Part shown: one piece after another, positions 28,588 through 38,949 of the stretch
Numbering within the stretch: the stretch's first letter is position 1
Layout: every line of letters begins with the position of its first letter
NCBI RefSeq assembly: GCF_900104585.1
Contig: NZ_FNVX01000004.1
Location: 124,001-188,000 of the forward strand
Source: Bacteroides ihuae
GTDB taxonomy: Bacteria; Bacteroidota; Bacteroidia; Bacteroidales; Bacteroidaceae
Direction of reading: 5' to 3'
DNA: 64,000 bases
Made by a program: the position numbers and the translations under genes
The notes under the pieces: model-generated
The model's input: only the letters and a program-made list of their open reading frames with translations
Databases searched by the model: none
What the model was told of the DNA's origin: nothing

Positions 28588-29265
28588 ATGAGCAATTATT
28601 ATAGTCATCATCCGAAGTTTTATATTTCAGTGGACTGTATCATTTTTGGTTTCAGCAAGGGAGAACTTAACCTCCTCTTGCTGAAACGAAATTTTGAACC
28701 GGCGATGGGAGAATGGTCACTAATGGGGGGATTTGTTCAGGAAAATGAAAGTATAGACAGCGCCGCCAAACGAGTACTTCATCAGCTTACCGGTCTTGAG
28801 AATGTATATATGGAACAAGTAGGAGCATTTGGTGAAGTTGAACGCGACCCGGGTGAAAGAGTAATATCTGTAGCCTACTACGCATTGATAAACGTAAATG
28901 AGTACGATAGAGAATTAGTACAAAAGCATAATGCTTATTGGGCCAATATCAATCAACTTCCTTCTCTCTTCTTTGACCATCCCAAAATGGTGGAACAAGC
29001 CAGAGAACGAATGAAATACCAAGCCGGTAATGAGCCTATAGGCTTTAATTTATTGCCGAATTTGTTTACTCTAACTCAGTTACAAGCATTATATGAAGCC
29101 ATTTACGGAGAAACGCTGGATAAACGCAACTTCCGTAAAAGAGTGGCCGAAATGGATTTCATTGAAAAGACGGATAAAATAGATAAATCAGGATCAAGAC
29201 GTGGAGCTTTTCTCTATAAATTCAATGGGAAAGCTTATCGGAAAGATCCTAAATTTAAATTATAA
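28588..29265 (+). CDS. araR: AraR, Nudix-family transcriptional repressor of arabinose genes
   Basis: A 225-aa protein with an N-terminal Nudix-like domain (about residues 10-150) and a C-terminal winged helix (about 155-225, RGAFLYKFN near the end). The Nudix box at about residues 47-70 (GGFVQENE, then [11 protein letters not shown]) lacks the REUxEE core needed for hydrolysis. It is therefore a sensor, as in the NrtR/AraR regulators. The B. theta homologue BT0354 has been described as an L-arabinose-responsive repressor. It sits inside the operon it should control, 4 nt before araD. Candidate operators are at 11988-12010 and 25650-25668. Confidence 0.88.
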   Translation: MSNYYSHHPKFYISVDCIIFGFSKGELNLLLLKRNFEPAMGEWSLMGGFVQENESIDSAAKRVLHQLTGLENVYMEQVGAFGEVERDPGERVISVAYYALINVNEYDRELVQKHNAYWANINQLPSLFFDHPKMVEQARERMKYQAGNEPIGFNLLPNLFTLTQLQALYEAIYGETLDKRNFRKRVAEMDFIEKTDKIDKSGSRRGAFLYKFNGKAYRKDPKFKL

Positions 29266-29269
29266 GTAT

Positions 29270-29953
29270 ATGTTAGAAGCTTTAAAAGAAAAAGTATTCC
29301 AAGCCAATCTGGAGTTGGTAAAACATGGATTGGTAATATTTACATGGGGAAATGTATCAGCTATTGATCGTGAAAGCGGATTAGTAGTTATCAAGCCAAG
29401 TGGAGTATCTTATGATGATATGAAAGCTGAAGACATGGTGGTGGTAGATCTTGATGGAAAAGTGGTGGAAGGTAAACTTAAGCCATCATCGGATACAGCT
29501 ACTCACGTGGTTCTTTACAAAGCATTTTCTGAAATTGGTGGAGTAGTACACACGCACTCTACATACGCCACCGCTTGGGCACAGGCGGGCATTGATCTTC
29601 CCAACATCGGAACGACTCATGCTGATTACTTTCACGACGCTATTCCTTGCACAGCTGATATGACTGAAGAAGAAGTAAACGGTGCTTATGAATTGGAAAC
29701 GGGTAATGTGATCGTGAAAAGATTCGAAGGCATCAATCCGGTACATACTCCGGGAGTATTGGTTAAAAATCATGGTCCTTTTTCTTGGGGAAAAGATGCA
29801 AATGATGCGGTGCACAATGCTGTTGTAATGGAGCAAGTAGCCAAAATGGCTAGCATCTCTTATACCGTTAATCCTCAATTAACGATGAATCCGCTACTAG
29901 TTGAAAAGCACTTCAATCGCAAGCATGGCCCAAACGCTTATTATGGACAGTAA
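29270..29953 (+). CDS. araD: L-ribulose-5-phosphate 4-epimerase
   Basis: A 227-aa class II aldolase/adducin-fold enzyme. Motifs: TWGNVSAID (phosphate-binding), KPSGVSYD, the metal-binding [12 protein letters not shown] and a late NHGPFSWG. It converts L-ribulose-5-phosphate to D-xylulose-5-phosphate in the cytoplasm. The start at 29270 (MLEALKE) lies 4 nt after the araR stop; the longer frame from 29201 overlaps araR and gives a non-homologous extension. Length is normal for AraD. Confidence 0.95.
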   Translation: MLEALKEKVFQANLELVKHGLVIFTWGNVSAIDRESGLVVIKPSGVSYDDMKAEDMVVVDLDGKVVEGKLKPSSDTATHVVLYKAFSEIGGVVHTHSTYATAWAQAGIDLPNIGTTHADYFHDAIPCTADMTEEEVNGAYELETGNVIVKRFEGINPVHTPGVLVKNHGPFSWGKDANDAVHNAVVMEQVAKMASISYTVNPQLTMNPLLVEKHFNRKHGPNAYYGQ

Positions 29954-29989
29954 TAAATTATAAAATAACAATTTTAAAAGAATACAATT

Positions 29990-31492
29990 ATGGGATTCGA
30001 AAATTATGAAGTATGGTTCGTTACCGGAGCACAGCTCTTATACGGAGGCGACGCAGTTATTGCAGTAGATGCACACTCAAACGAGATAGTAAAAGGGCTC
30101 AATAGCTCGGGCAATCTGCCTGTCAAAGTAATATATAAAGGTACAGTGAATTCGGCCAGAGAGGTTACAGATACTTTCAAAGCTGCTAACAACGAAGAAA
30201 AATGTATCGGTGTGATCACTTGGATGCATACCTTCTCTCCTGCTAAAATGTGGATTCACGGATTGCAAGAGTTGAAAAAACCTTTGTTACACTTTCACAC
30301 ACAGTTCAACAAGGAAATTCCATGGGAAACAATGGATATGGACTTTATGAACTTGAATCAGTCAGCGCATGGCGACCGTGAATTCGGACACATGGTAACT
30401 CGCATGCGTAAGAATCGCAAAGTGGTAGTAGGCCATTGGCAGGATGCTGAAGCACAAGCTAAGATTGCTGTATGGATGCGTGTTTCAGCCGGTTGGGCAG
30501 ATGCACAAGACATGCGTATCATCCGCTTCGGCGACCAAATGAACAACGTGGCAGTAACCGACGGAGATAAGGTAGAAGCAGAATTGCGTCTAGGTTACCA
30601 CGTAGATTATTATCCGATTGCAAACCTCGTTGCTGTATTAAATAAGGTGACTGATGAAGAAATTCAGGCGTTAGTAGCTACTTACGAAGAAGAATACACC
30701 ATCACTGAGGCACAGAAGAAAGATGCTCACTTTGTTAATCAGGTAAAAGAGGCTGCTCGTGGAGAAATCGCTCTTCGTCGTTTTCTTTCTGAAAAAGGAG
30801 CCAAAGCTTTCACTACAAACTTCGATGATCTTGCCGGAATTGATCAACTACCGGGTCTTGCTTGCCAGCGCTTAATGGCTGAAGGCTATGGCTTTGGTGC
30901 AGAAGGTGACTGGAAAACAGCTGCTCTCTTCCGCACCATGTGGTTCATGGGTCAGGGACTTCCTAAAGGATGCTCTTTCCTTGAAGACTACACATTGAAC
31001 TTTGATGGAGAAAAAAGTGCGATTCTGCAAGCACACATGCTCGAAGTTTGTCCACTCATTGCTGAACACAAACCTAAATTGGAAGTTCATCCATTGGGTA
31101 TTGGTGGCAAGAACGATCCTGCTCGCTTGGTATTCACCTCTAAACAAGGCGAAGGTGTTGCTGCAACAATTATTGACATGGGCAACCGTTTCCGCCTGAT
31201 TGTGAATAAGGTTGATTGCATAAAGAGCAAAGAATTGCCTAAACTTCCCGTTGCTTCTTCTTTGTGGATTCCTCAACCAAATTTGGAAGTCGGAGCTGCT
31301 GCATGGATCTTGGCAGGTGGTACTCATCACACAAGTTTCTCTTACGACTTAACAGTTGAGTATCTGGAAGATTATGCTGAAATAGCAGGTATTGAGATGG
31401 TTGTTATTGATAACAACACTACGATCAGCGAGTTTAAGAAAGAACTTCGCATGAATGAAATCTATTACATGTTAAACAAAGCTCTTTGCTAA
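29990..31492 (+). CDS. araA: L-arabinose isomerase
   Basis: A 500-aa enzyme of normal AraA length. Family motifs: EVWFVTGAQLLYGG at the N terminus, WMHTFSPAKMWI, HFHTQFNKEIPW, the metal-site region EGYGFGAEGDWKTAA, LEVHPLGIGGK and a late GGTHHTSFSYDL. It isomerises L-arabinose to L-ribulose, the first catabolic step. It lies 36 nt after araD and 6 nt before the kinase gene. Confidence 0.97.
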   Translation: MGFENYEVWFVTGAQLLYGGDAVIAVDAHSNEIVKGLNSSGNLPVKVIYKGTVNSAREVTDTFKAANNEEKCIGVITWMHTFSPAKMWIHGLQELKKPLLHFHTQFNKEIPWETMDMDFMNLNQSAHGDREFGHMVTRMRKNRKVVVGHWQDAEAQAKIAVWMRVSAGWADAQDMRIIRFGDQMNNVAVTDGDKVEAELRLGYHVDYYPIANLVAVLNKVTDEEIQALVATYEEEYTITEAQKKDAHFVNQVKEAARGEIALRRFLSEKGAKAFTTNFDDLAGIDQLPGLACQRLMAEGYGFGAEGDWKTAALFRTMWFMGQGLPKGCSFLEDYTLNFDGEKSAILQAHMLEVCPLIAEHKPKLEVHPLGIGGKNDPARLVFTSKQGEGVAATIIDMGNRFRLIVNKVDCIKSKELPKLPVASSLWIPQPNLEVGAAAWILAGGTHHTSFSYDLTVEYLEDYAEIAGIEMVVIDNNTTISEFKKELRMNEIYYMLNKALC

Positions 31493-31498
31493 ATAATT

Positions 31499-33169
31499 AT
31501 GGATAAATTCGTTATAGGACTTGATTATGGTAGCGACTCTGCCCGTGCACTTGTAGTAAATGCACTCACGGGAGAGGCGTTAGCCACATCCGTTAAATAT
31601 TATCCCCGATGGCAAAAAGGATTGTACTGCAATCCTGCCATCAACCAATATCGCCAGCATCCGCAAGATTATATTGATGTATTGGAAGCTACCGTGAAAG
31701 AGGCTCTTGCAGCCTGCCCTCAGGGAACTGCCGAGAAGGTGATTGGTATTGCTTTTGATACGACAGGAAGTACTCCTGCTTTTACAGATGCCACAGGTAC
31801 TCCGTTAGCACTGCTACCAGAGTTTACGGAAAACCCAAATGCAATGTTTGTGTTGTGGAAAGACCATACTGCCATTAAAGAAGCAGCCGAGGTGAACAAA
31901 CTTTGCGCAAATTGGAAAATTGACTATTCGGCTTACGAAGGGGGAATTTATTCTTCTGAATGGTTTTGGGCCAAAGCTCTCCACGTTCTCCGTCAGGATG
32001 AAAGTGTAAGAGCCAAAGCTTACTCCATCGTAGAATATTGCGAATGGTTGCCTGCTTTGATTACCGGGGTAACTAAAAGTGATGACATTGTTCGCAGCCG
32101 TTGTGCATGCGGACACAAAGCGATGTGGCACGAGAAATGGGGAGGACTTCCAAGTGAAGAATTCCTAACCGCACTCGATCCATTGTTGGCAGGTTTCAGA
32201 GCACGCTTGTTCGACAAAACTGAAACAGCAGACAAACCTGTAGGAAAGTTGAACGCAGAGTGGGCCAAGCGTTTAGGACTAACTACTGATGTAGTAGTAG
32301 CCGGTGGAGCATTCGACTGCCACATGGGCGCCGTGGGTGCGGGAGTTACTCCACACACCTTCGTACGTGTCATCGGAACTTCTACTTGCGACATCATGGT
32401 TGCTTCGTATGAAGAGATTGGCGAGAAACTAATCAAAGGTATTTGCGGACAAGTAGACGGATCGGTTATACCGGGCATGATTGGACTGGAAGCCGGACAA
32501 TCAGCCTTTGGAGATATTTATGCATGGTTCAAACAGGTACTTGAGTTCCCTTTGAAAAATATCATTGGAGAAAGTACGTTGATTGATGAGGCTACAAAAG
32601 CTAAATTGATAGACGAAGCTTGCAACAGCATTATCCCTGCACTGACCAAAGAAGCAGAAAAAATTCCGGTGAGTGAAAGTAGTATCATAGCAACCGATTG
32701 GATGAATGGCAGACGTACTCCGGACGCCAACCAGTTATTGAAAGGTACAATTACCGGTTTATCTCTGGCTAGCTCGGCACCACGTATCTTCCGCGCATTG
32801 GTTGAAGCAACAGCTTTTGGTTCAAAAGCCATTGTCAACCGCTTTAGGAATGAAGGTGTACGGATTGATAGTGTTATTGGAATCGGTGGTATTGCGCTTA
32901 AATCTCCATTTGTAATGCAAACACTTAGTGATGTGCTTAACATGCCTATCAAGGTTTGTAAAACAGATCAAGCTTGCGCTCTTGGTGCAGCAATGTTTGC
33001 TGCTACAGCTGCAGGAGAATATAGCAAGATAGAAGACGCCCAAAATGCCATGTCATCCGGATTTGCTTTTGAATATTCTCCAATAGCAGAGAATGCAAAA
33101 GCCTATCAGGATATTTATGAAAAGTACATTAAAGTAGGACAGTTCACAGAAAAAGAACTCTTTTCATAA
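31499..33169 (+). CDS. araB: Ribulokinase (FGGY family)
   Basis: A 556-aa FGGY-family sugar kinase. The N-terminal half has the ATPase motif GLDYGSDSARALVV and TTGSTPAF. The C-terminal half has GGAFDCHMGAVGAG, RVIGTSTCDIMV, WMNGRRTPDANQ and IGGIALKSPFVMQTLSDV. Length and the DYGSDS start are typical of AraB ribulokinase. It phosphorylates L-ribulose for AraD. It is the last gene of the catabolic operon, followed by a clear terminator. Confidence 0.93.
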   Translation: MDKFVIGLDYGSDSARALVVNALTGEALATSVKYYPRWQKGLYCNPAINQYRQHPQDYIDVLEATVKEALAACPQGTAEKVIGIAFDTTGSTPAFTDATGTPLALLPEFTENPNAMFVLWKDHTAIKEAAEVNKLCANWKIDYSAYEGGIYSSEWFWAKALHVLRQDESVRAKAYSIVEYCEWLPALITGVTKSDDIVRSRCACGHKAMWHEKWGGLPSEEFLTALDPLLAGFRARLFDKTETADKPVGKLNAEWAKRLGLTTDVVVAGGAFDCHMGAVGAGVTPHTFVRVIGTSTCDIMVASYEEIGEKLIKGICGQVDGSVIPGMIGLEAGQSAFGDIYAWFKQVLEFPLKNIIGESTLIDEATKAKLIDEACNSIIPALTKEAEKIPVSESSIIATDWMNGRRTPDANQLLKGTITGLSLASSAPRIFRALVEATAFGSKAIVNRFRNEGVRIDSVIGIGGIALKSPFVMQTLSDVLNMPIKVCKTDQACALGAAMFAATAAGEYSKIEDAQNAMSSGFAFEYSPIAENAKAYQDIYEKYIKVGQFTEKELFS

Positions 33170-33185
33170 ACACAACTCAGATAAG

Positions 33186-33234
33186 AATGCTAGGCGGAGC
33201 GTCTATTAAACTCCGCCTAGCATTTACCTTTCTT
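33186..33234 (+). terminator. Terminator after araB
   Basis: Perfect 14-bp GC-containing arms (33186-33199 and 33211-33224) enclose an 11-nt loop, followed by TACCTTTCTTT. It closes the arabinose catabolic operon before the GH97 gene. Confidence 0.75.
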
Positions 33235-33329
33235 TATCATTTCAGTTTAACCTATATCGCATTATTTGCTAGTAATAACCTACACAAGCTATATTATTCA
33301 GCTAATTTATACATGATAACTATAACACC

Positions 33330-35261
33330 ATGAGAAAAATTCTATTAACCGTATTAGCCATTATCCCACTTTTATTGCAAGCGCAGGAAGTTCAAGGACC
33401 TAACGGCTCCTTAAAAGTACGGCTAACATTATCTGACGGAAAGGTATCCTACTCCGTAACATACAACAACAATACAGTTCTTGAACAATCCCCTTTGGGA
33501 CTTGAAACCAGCATTGGAAGTTTTTCTACAGCATTAAAGATATGTAAAGAATCAACTCGCTTCATTGATGATACTTATTCTTTATCACATGCAAAGACAA
33601 GTCGTGTGCATTATAAAGCCAATGAATTGGTTTGCAGCTATCTCAATGCCAACAATGACACTTTACAGATCATCTTTCGGGTGAGCAACAACGATATTTC
33701 ACAAGCCTATCGAATCGCTTCCGCTAAACGTTCACATTGCACCATCGACCATGAAGTTACCGGATTCGACTTTCCGGTAAAAACGACCACTTTCATCACT
33801 CCACAAGCACCTGCAGGAGCAGGATGGGAGAAAACAAAACCCAGTTACGAAGAAGAATATACCATTGAGGAGCCAATAGGCACTCTGTCAAAATATAATT
33901 TAGGATACACCTTCCCTGCCCTCTTCCACTTGGAAAATAGCCATTGGGTGCTACTCTCGGAAACGGGAGTAAGTAGTCGTTATGTAGGGACTCGTTTGAG
34001 CGATGGCACTAAAGACGGATTATATAGCATTGCTTTCCCTGATAAAAAAGAGAACGATGGATTGGGTGACAATAGCGTTACTGCAAGTCTTCCTCTACTC
34101 ACGTCATGGAAGACTATCACCGTGGGAGAAACGCTCAAACCAATAGTGGAGACTACTTCTGCTTACGACGTAGTAAAACCAATATACGAACCTTCACAAG
34201 TATACAAACCGGGACGCAGCACTTGGAGTTGGATATTATGGCAAGATGTGAGTTGCAATTATCAGGATCAAAAGACATTTATTGACTTGGCTGCAAATAT
34301 GGGCTATGAATACATTTTGATTGATGCATTGTGGGACAAACAGATTGGATATGAAAATATGCCCTCACTAATTGCATATGCACAATCAAAAGGAGTGGAT
34401 GTGATTCTGTGGTACAACTCTAATGGTACATGGAATGATGCACCACAAGGACCAAAACACAGAATGGACGCAGCCCCTGCTCGCCAGAAAGAAATGGAGT
34501 GGATGAAGTCCTTGGGCGTAAAAGGGATCAAGGTAGATTTCTTTGGAGGGGATAAACAGATAACGATGAAACTCTATGAAGACATTCTGACTGATGCTAA
34601 CAAATATGGTATCTTCGTCAACTTTCACGGCACAACCTTGCCAAGAGGTTGGGAACGAATGTATCCGAACCACATGAGTAGTGAAGCGGCCTTAGTTTCA
34701 GAGAATATGGTTTTCAACCAATATCACACAGATAAAGAGGCCTATTCTGCCACCATGCTACCTTTTACCCGTAATGCGGTTTCAGCAATGGACTTTGGTC
34801 CGGTATTCTTTAATAAACGCTTCTCTAAAGATCAGACTAACGGTACGATAAGAAAAACAACCGACGCTTTTGAAGTAGCAAGTTCTGTCATTTACCAATC
34901 ACCCATTCAGCATTTTGGCATCACTCCGAATAACTTAACCGAACAACCGGACTATGTACTGGATTTTATGAAGAAAGTACCAACGGTATGGGATGAAACT
35001 CGTTTCGTAGACGGCTATCCGGGTAAATACTGCGTAATCGCACGCCGATATGGAGACAGGTGGTATATCGCCGCGGCAAATGCAAATGAACAACCGAAAC
35101 AATTGGTATTGTCTCTGCCTTGGCTTATGGGCAAAGAATTAACGCTCATTTATGATAAGGCAGATCGCACTGCCGGACTACAAACCTCCAAAGTAGATAA
35201 AAAGGGTAATCTAAAAGTAGAGTTACAAAGACAAGGCGGTTGCGTAATTTATATGAAATAA
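33330..35261 (+). CDS. GH97 glycoside hydrolase, retaining type
   Basis: A 643-aa secreted protein (signal peptide ending LLQAQE). It has the GH97 layout: an N-terminal beta-super-sandwich (about residues 22-280), a (beta/alpha)8 barrel and a C-terminal beta-domain. Barrel motifs are STWSWILWQD, VILWYNSNGTWND, GIKVDFFGGDKQ and MSSEAALVSENM. Asp403 in KVDFF fits the nucleophile of retaining GH97 enzymes; Glu452 or Glu458 is the likely acid/base. Retaining members include alpha-galactosidases and a beta-L-arabinopyranosidase. Arabinopyranose fits this locus, but that is inference. The GH51 gene follows after 28 nt. Confidence 0.88.
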   Translation: MRKILLTVLAIIPLLLQAQEVQGPNGSLKVRLTLSDGKVSYSVTYNNNTVLEQSPLGLETSIGSFSTALKICKESTRFIDDTYSLSHAKTSRVHYKANELVCSYLNANNDTLQIIFRVSNNDISQAYRIASAKRSHCTIDHEVTGFDFPVKTTTFITPQAPAGAGWEKTKPSYEEEYTIEEPIGTLSKYNLGYTFPALFHLENSHWVLLSETGVSSRYVGTRLSDGTKDGLYSIAFPDKKENDGLGDNSVTASLPLLTSWKTITVGETLKPIVETTSAYDVVKPIYEPSQVYKPGRSTWSWILWQDVSCNYQDQKTFIDLAANMGYEYILIDALWDKQIGYENMPSLIAYAQSKGVDVILWYNSNGTWNDAPQGPKHRMDAAPARQKEMEWMKSLGVKGIKVDFFGGDKQITMKLYEDILTDANKYGIFVNFHGTTLPRGWERMYPNHMSSEAALVSENMVFNQYHTDKEAYSATMLPFTRNAVSAMDFGPVFFNKRFSKDQTNGTIRKTTDAFEVASSVIYQSPIQHFGITPNNLTEQPDYVLDFMKKVPTVWDETRFVDGYPGKYCVIARRYGDRWYIAAANANEQPKQLVLSLPWLMGKELTLIYDKADRTAGLQTSKVDKKGNLKVELQRQGGCVIYMK

Positions 35262-35289
35262 AACCTACTAACTAAATAATATAAGAAAC

Positions 35290-36831
35290 ATGAAGAAAAA
35301 AATTCTAGTCAGTACGCTATTAATAGCTTGCATGTCTCTATCAGCACAGAAGAGTGCCACAGTAAAAATTTATCCGGAACAAGGAAAGCAAATTATTCCA
35401 AAAGAAATCTACGGGCAATTTGCCGAACACCTCGGTTCATGCATTTATGGTGGACTTTGGGTGGGCGAAAAATCGGATATTCCTAACACTCAAGGTTATC
35501 GTACCGATGTGCTAAATGCACTAAAAGAATTGAAAGTACCTGTTCTACGTTGGCCGGGTGGATGCTTTGCCGATGAATATCACTGGACGGATGGAATCGG
35601 CCCGAAAGAAAATCGTCCTAAAATGGTCAATAACAACTGGGGAGGTACCATAGAAGACAATAGCTTCGGTACACACGAGTTTTTAAACCTTTGTGAATTA
35701 ATAGGATGCGAACCTTACATCAGCGGAAACGTGGGTAGTGGTAGCGTGGAAGAATTAGCTAAGTGGGTAGAATACATGACTTCCGATGGAGATTCTCCTA
35801 TGGCCAATCTACGCCGCAAGAACGGACGCGACAAAGCTTGGAAAGTAAAATTCCTTGGAGTGGGCAACGAAAGCTGGGGATGCGGCGGAAGCATGAGACC
35901 AGAATATTATGCTGACTTATATCGTCGCTATTCTACTTATTGCCGTAACTATGATGATAACCACCTATATAAAATAGCTAGCGGTGCCAGTGATTATGAT
36001 TTCAACTGGACAGAAACTTTAATGAAAAACATAGGTGCCCGCATGAATGGTCTCTCTCTTCATTATTACACAGTCACAGGATGGAATGGTAGCAAAGGTT
36101 CAGCCACTAAGTTCAGCAAAGACGATTATTACTGGACTATGGGTAAATGTCTGGAAATTGAAGATGTAATTAAGAAGCATATCAATATCATGGATAAATA
36201 TGATCCAAAGAAAAATGTCGGATTACTGGTTGACGAATGGGGAACTTGGTGGGACGAAGAGCCGGGAACAACTCGCGGACATCTTTATCAACAAAACTCT
36301 ATGCGCGATGCATTTGTTGCTTCACTGACTTTAGATGTGTTTCATAAATACACCGACCGCATACAAATGGCAAATATTGCACAGATCGTAAACGTATTAC
36401 AATCCATGATTCTGACTAAGGGCAAAGAAATGGTGTTAACTCCAACGTACTATGTATTCGATATGTACAAAGTTCATCAAAACGCAACATATCTCCCACT
36501 TGATCTGATCTGTGATAAAGTGAACGTAAGAGATAATCGTACAGTTCCTTTGGTTAGCGCCACAGCATCAAAAGACAAAGAAGGAGTAATCCATGTTTCT
36601 CTCTCTAATGTGGATGCTGATAACACAGAAGATATATCTATCGACATCTCTCAGTTCAAGATTAGTGGGGTAAGCGGCCAGATATTAACTTCTACCGACA
36701 TCACAGACTACAACTCTTTTGAAAGACCGAATGTAGTAAATCTAAAAGATTTCAAAGGAGCTAAAGTTAGTAAAGGTTTACTAAAAGTAGAACTTCCCGC
36801 TAAGTCGATTGTTACCTTAACAATAAAATAA
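35290..36831 (+). CDS. GH51 alpha-L-arabinofuranosidase (short form)
   Basis: A 513-aa GH51 enzyme with a signal peptide (ending SLSAQ), so it is exported, unlike many GH51 enzymes. The acid/base is Glu194 in GVGNESWG and the nucleophile is Glu316 in VDEWGTWW. The barrel also has [14 protein letters not shown]-terminal beta-domain ends in [11 protein letters not shown]. It lacks the N-terminal binding-type domain of the larger GH51 at 3785-5773. Position matches BT0348. It should trim arabinofuranose from oligosaccharides in the periplasm. Confidence 0.93.
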   Translation: MKKKILVSTLLIACMSLSAQKSATVKIYPEQGKQIIPKEIYGQFAEHLGSCIYGGLWVGEKSDIPNTQGYRTDVLNALKELKVPVLRWPGGCFADEYHWTDGIGPKENRPKMVNNNWGGTIEDNSFGTHEFLNLCELIGCEPYISGNVGSGSVEELAKWVEYMTSDGDSPMANLRRKNGRDKAWKVKFLGVGNESWGCGGSMRPEYYADLYRRYSTYCRNYDDNHLYKIASGASDYDFNWTETLMKNIGARMNGLSLHYYTVTGWNGSKGSATKFSKDDYYWTMGKCLEIEDVIKKHINIMDKYDPKKNVGLLVDEWGTWWDEEPGTTRGHLYQQNSMRDAFVASLTLDVFHKYTDRIQMANIAQIVNVLQSMILTKGKEMVLTPTYYVFDMYKVHQNATYLPLDLICDKVNVRDNRTVPLVSATASKDKEGVIHVSLSNVDADNTEDISIDISQFKISGVSGQILTSTDITDYNSFERPNVVNLKDFKGAKVSKGLLKVELPAKSIVTLTIK

Positions 36832-36867
36832 TTTCCATCTAGCGAAAGATAAATTATAGTAAACGAT

Positions 36868-36893
36868 TATCTTTGCAGAAACACTTAACTTTG
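36868..36893 (+). promoter_or_regulatory. Candidate promoter of the transketolase-rpiB unit
   Basis: Two TAnnTTTG boxes are present: TATCTTTG (36868-36875) and TAACTTTG (36886-36893). The first leaves a normal leader before the ATG at 36900; the second would leave almost none. ACACTT at 36881-36886 resembles half of the candidate AraR site. No clear -33 element was found. Confidence 0.4.
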
Positions 36894-36899
36894 TATAGT

Positions 36900-38909
36900 A
36901 TGAATGATAATGAACTCATGACTTTAGCCGCTGATAATATTCGTATATTGGCAGCTTCAATGGTTGAAAAAGCAAATTCAGGACACCCGGGTGGTGCTAT
37001 GGGAGGTGCAGACTTTATAAATGTACTCTTCTCTGAGTTTTTAGTATATGACCCCAAGAACCCTAAATGGGAAGGACGAGACCGCTTCTTTCTTGATCCG
37101 GGACACATGTCGCCGATGTTGTATTCTACATTAGCTCTAACCGGTAAATATACCATGGATGAATTGGCACAGTTCCGCCAATGGGGAAGCCCTACTCCCG
37201 GACATCCTGAAGTAGACATCATGCGTGGAGTAGAAAACACTTCCGGCCCGTTGGGACAAGGACACACGTATGCAGTTGGTGCTGCTATTGCTGCTAAATT
37301 CCTCAAAGCACGCTTTGGTGAAGTGATGAACCAAACGATTTACTCTTATATTTCCGACGGAGGAGTACAAGAGGAAATCTCTCAGGGTTCCGGACGTATT
37401 GCCGGCCATCTAGGGCTGGACAACCTGATCATGTTCTACGATTCTAACGGCATTCAGCTTTCCAGTACCACCAAAGAGGTAACTAGCGAAGATGTAGCGA
37501 TGAAGTATGAAGCGTGGAAATGGAAAGTCATTATCATTAACGGTAATGATCCCGATGCCATCCGCAAAGCATTAATCGAAGCTCAGGCTGTAAAAATGCA
37601 ACCAACCCTTATCATTGGTAAAACAACCATGGGAAAAGGCGCACGCAAAGCTGATGGCTCTAGCTATGAGGACAACTGCGAAACACACGGTGCACCATTA
37701 GGTGGCAATGCTTATAAAAATACAGTTAAGAATTTAAGTGGTAATCCTGAAGAACCATTCAAAATATTCCCTGAAGTTGCTGCTTTATATGCTAAACGTG
37801 CTGAAGAACTAGCTACCATTGTAGCTGCAAGATATGCTGCAAAAGCTGAATGGGCAAAAGCAAAACCTGAATTGGCTGCTAAAATGGAGCAATTCTTCAA
37901 AGGTGAAGCTCCTAAAGTGAACTGGGATGCTATTGTACAAAAAGCAGGATCGGCTACTCGTGCAGCTTCTGCTACCGTACTAGCTACATTAGCGGGTGAA
38001 GTAGAAAATATGGTTGTAACTTCGGCCGACCTTTCTAACTCCGACAAAACAGACGGATTCTTAAAAAAGACACATGCGTTTAGCAAAGAAGACTTTAGCG
38101 GTTCTTTCTTGCAGGCTGGTGTATCCGAATTAACCATGGCTTGCATTTCCATTGGTATGGCTCTGCACGGAGGTGTGATTCCGGCTTGTGCTACTTTCTT
38201 CGTATTCTCAGACTACATGAAGCCAGCCATCCGTATGGCAGCCTTAATGGAACAACCCGTTAAGTTCGTTTGGACTCACGATGCTTTCCGCGTAGGCGAA
38301 GACGGACCTACTCACGAACCGGTAGAACAAGAGGCACAAATACGTTTGATGGAGAAACTGAAAAATCACAAAGGACATAATTCGATGTTGGTATTGCGTC
38401 CCGCTGATGCAGAAGAGACTACTCAAGCATGGAAGTTGGCTATGGAAAATACCACTACCCCATCGGCTTTGATTTTCTCTCGCCAAAATATCGCAAACCT
38501 GCCTGCAGGTAACGATTACACTCAAGCTAACAAAGGTGCTTACATCGTAGCCGGATCTGAGAATAATCCGGATGTTATCTTGGTTGCTTCAGGTTCTGAA
38601 GTATCTACACTTGTGGCCGGTGCTGAGTTGCTTCGTAAGGATGGTGTGAAACTCCGTATCGTATCGGCACCTTCAGAAGGATTATTCCGTAGTCAGAGCA
38701 AAGAATATCAAGAATCTATTATTCCTTCAGGCGCCAAAGTATTCGGTCTGACAGCCGGATTACCTGTCAACTTGCAAGGGTTGGTCGGAGCAAACGGTAA
38801 GGTTTTCGGTTTAGAATCATTCGGTTTCTCTGCTCCGTACACAGTACTGGACGAGAAGTTGGGCTTCACTGCCGAGAACGTATATAAGCAAGTAAAAGAA
38901 ATGCTATAA
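36900..38909 (+). CDS. tkt: Transketolase
   Basis: A 669-aa cytoplasmic thiamine-diphosphate enzyme. The start is the ATG at 36900 (MNDNELM); a TTG further upstream lies inside the promoter. Motifs: KANSGHPGGAMGGAD, GPLGQGHTYAVGAAIA, the TPP-binding ISDGGVQEE with later FYDSNGIQ, and THDAFRVGEDGPTHEPVEQ in the pyrimidine-binding domain. It handles xylulose-5-phosphate made by the arabinose pathway. RpiB follows after 40 nt. Confidence 0.96.
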   Translation: MNDNELMTLAADNIRILAASMVEKANSGHPGGAMGGADFINVLFSEFLVYDPKNPKWEGRDRFFLDPGHMSPMLYSTLALTGKYTMDELAQFRQWGSPTPGHPEVDIMRGVENTSGPLGQGHTYAVGAAIAAKFLKARFGEVMNQTIYSYISDGGVQEEISQGSGRIAGHLGLDNLIMFYDSNGIQLSSTTKEVTSEDVAMKYEAWKWKVIIINGNDPDAIRKALIEAQAVKMQPTLIIGKTTMGKGARKADGSSYEDNCETHGAPLGGNAYKNTVKNLSGNPEEPFKIFPEVAALYAKRAEELATIVAARYAAKAEWAKAKPELAAKMEQFFKGEAPKVNWDAIVQKAGSATRAASATVLATLAGEVENMVVTSADLSNSDKTDGFLKKTHAFSKEDFSGSFLQAGVSELTMACISIGMALHGGVIPACATFFVFSDYMKPAIRMAALMEQPVKFVWTHDAFRVGEDGPTHEPVEQEAQIRLMEKLKNHKGHNSMLVLRPADAEETTQAWKLAMENTTTPSALIFSRQNIANLPAGNDYTQANKGAYIVAGSENNPDVILVASGSEVSTLVAGAELLRKDGVKLRIVSAPSEGLFRSQSKEYQESIIPSGAKVFGLTAGLPVNLQGLVGANGKVFGLESFGFSAPYTVLDEKLGFTAENVYKQVKEML

Positions 38910-38949
38910 TAAAAATAAAATAAACACCCCTTCATAAATCTACGAAAGA

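Noticed and set aside
28588..29265. Active Nudix hydrolase
   Set aside because: The REUxEE core of the Nudix box is absent and a winged-helix domain follows, so it is a regulator.
30872..31330. 152-aa minus-strand frame inside araA
   Set aside because: It is antisense to a strongly conserved gene and has no features of its own.
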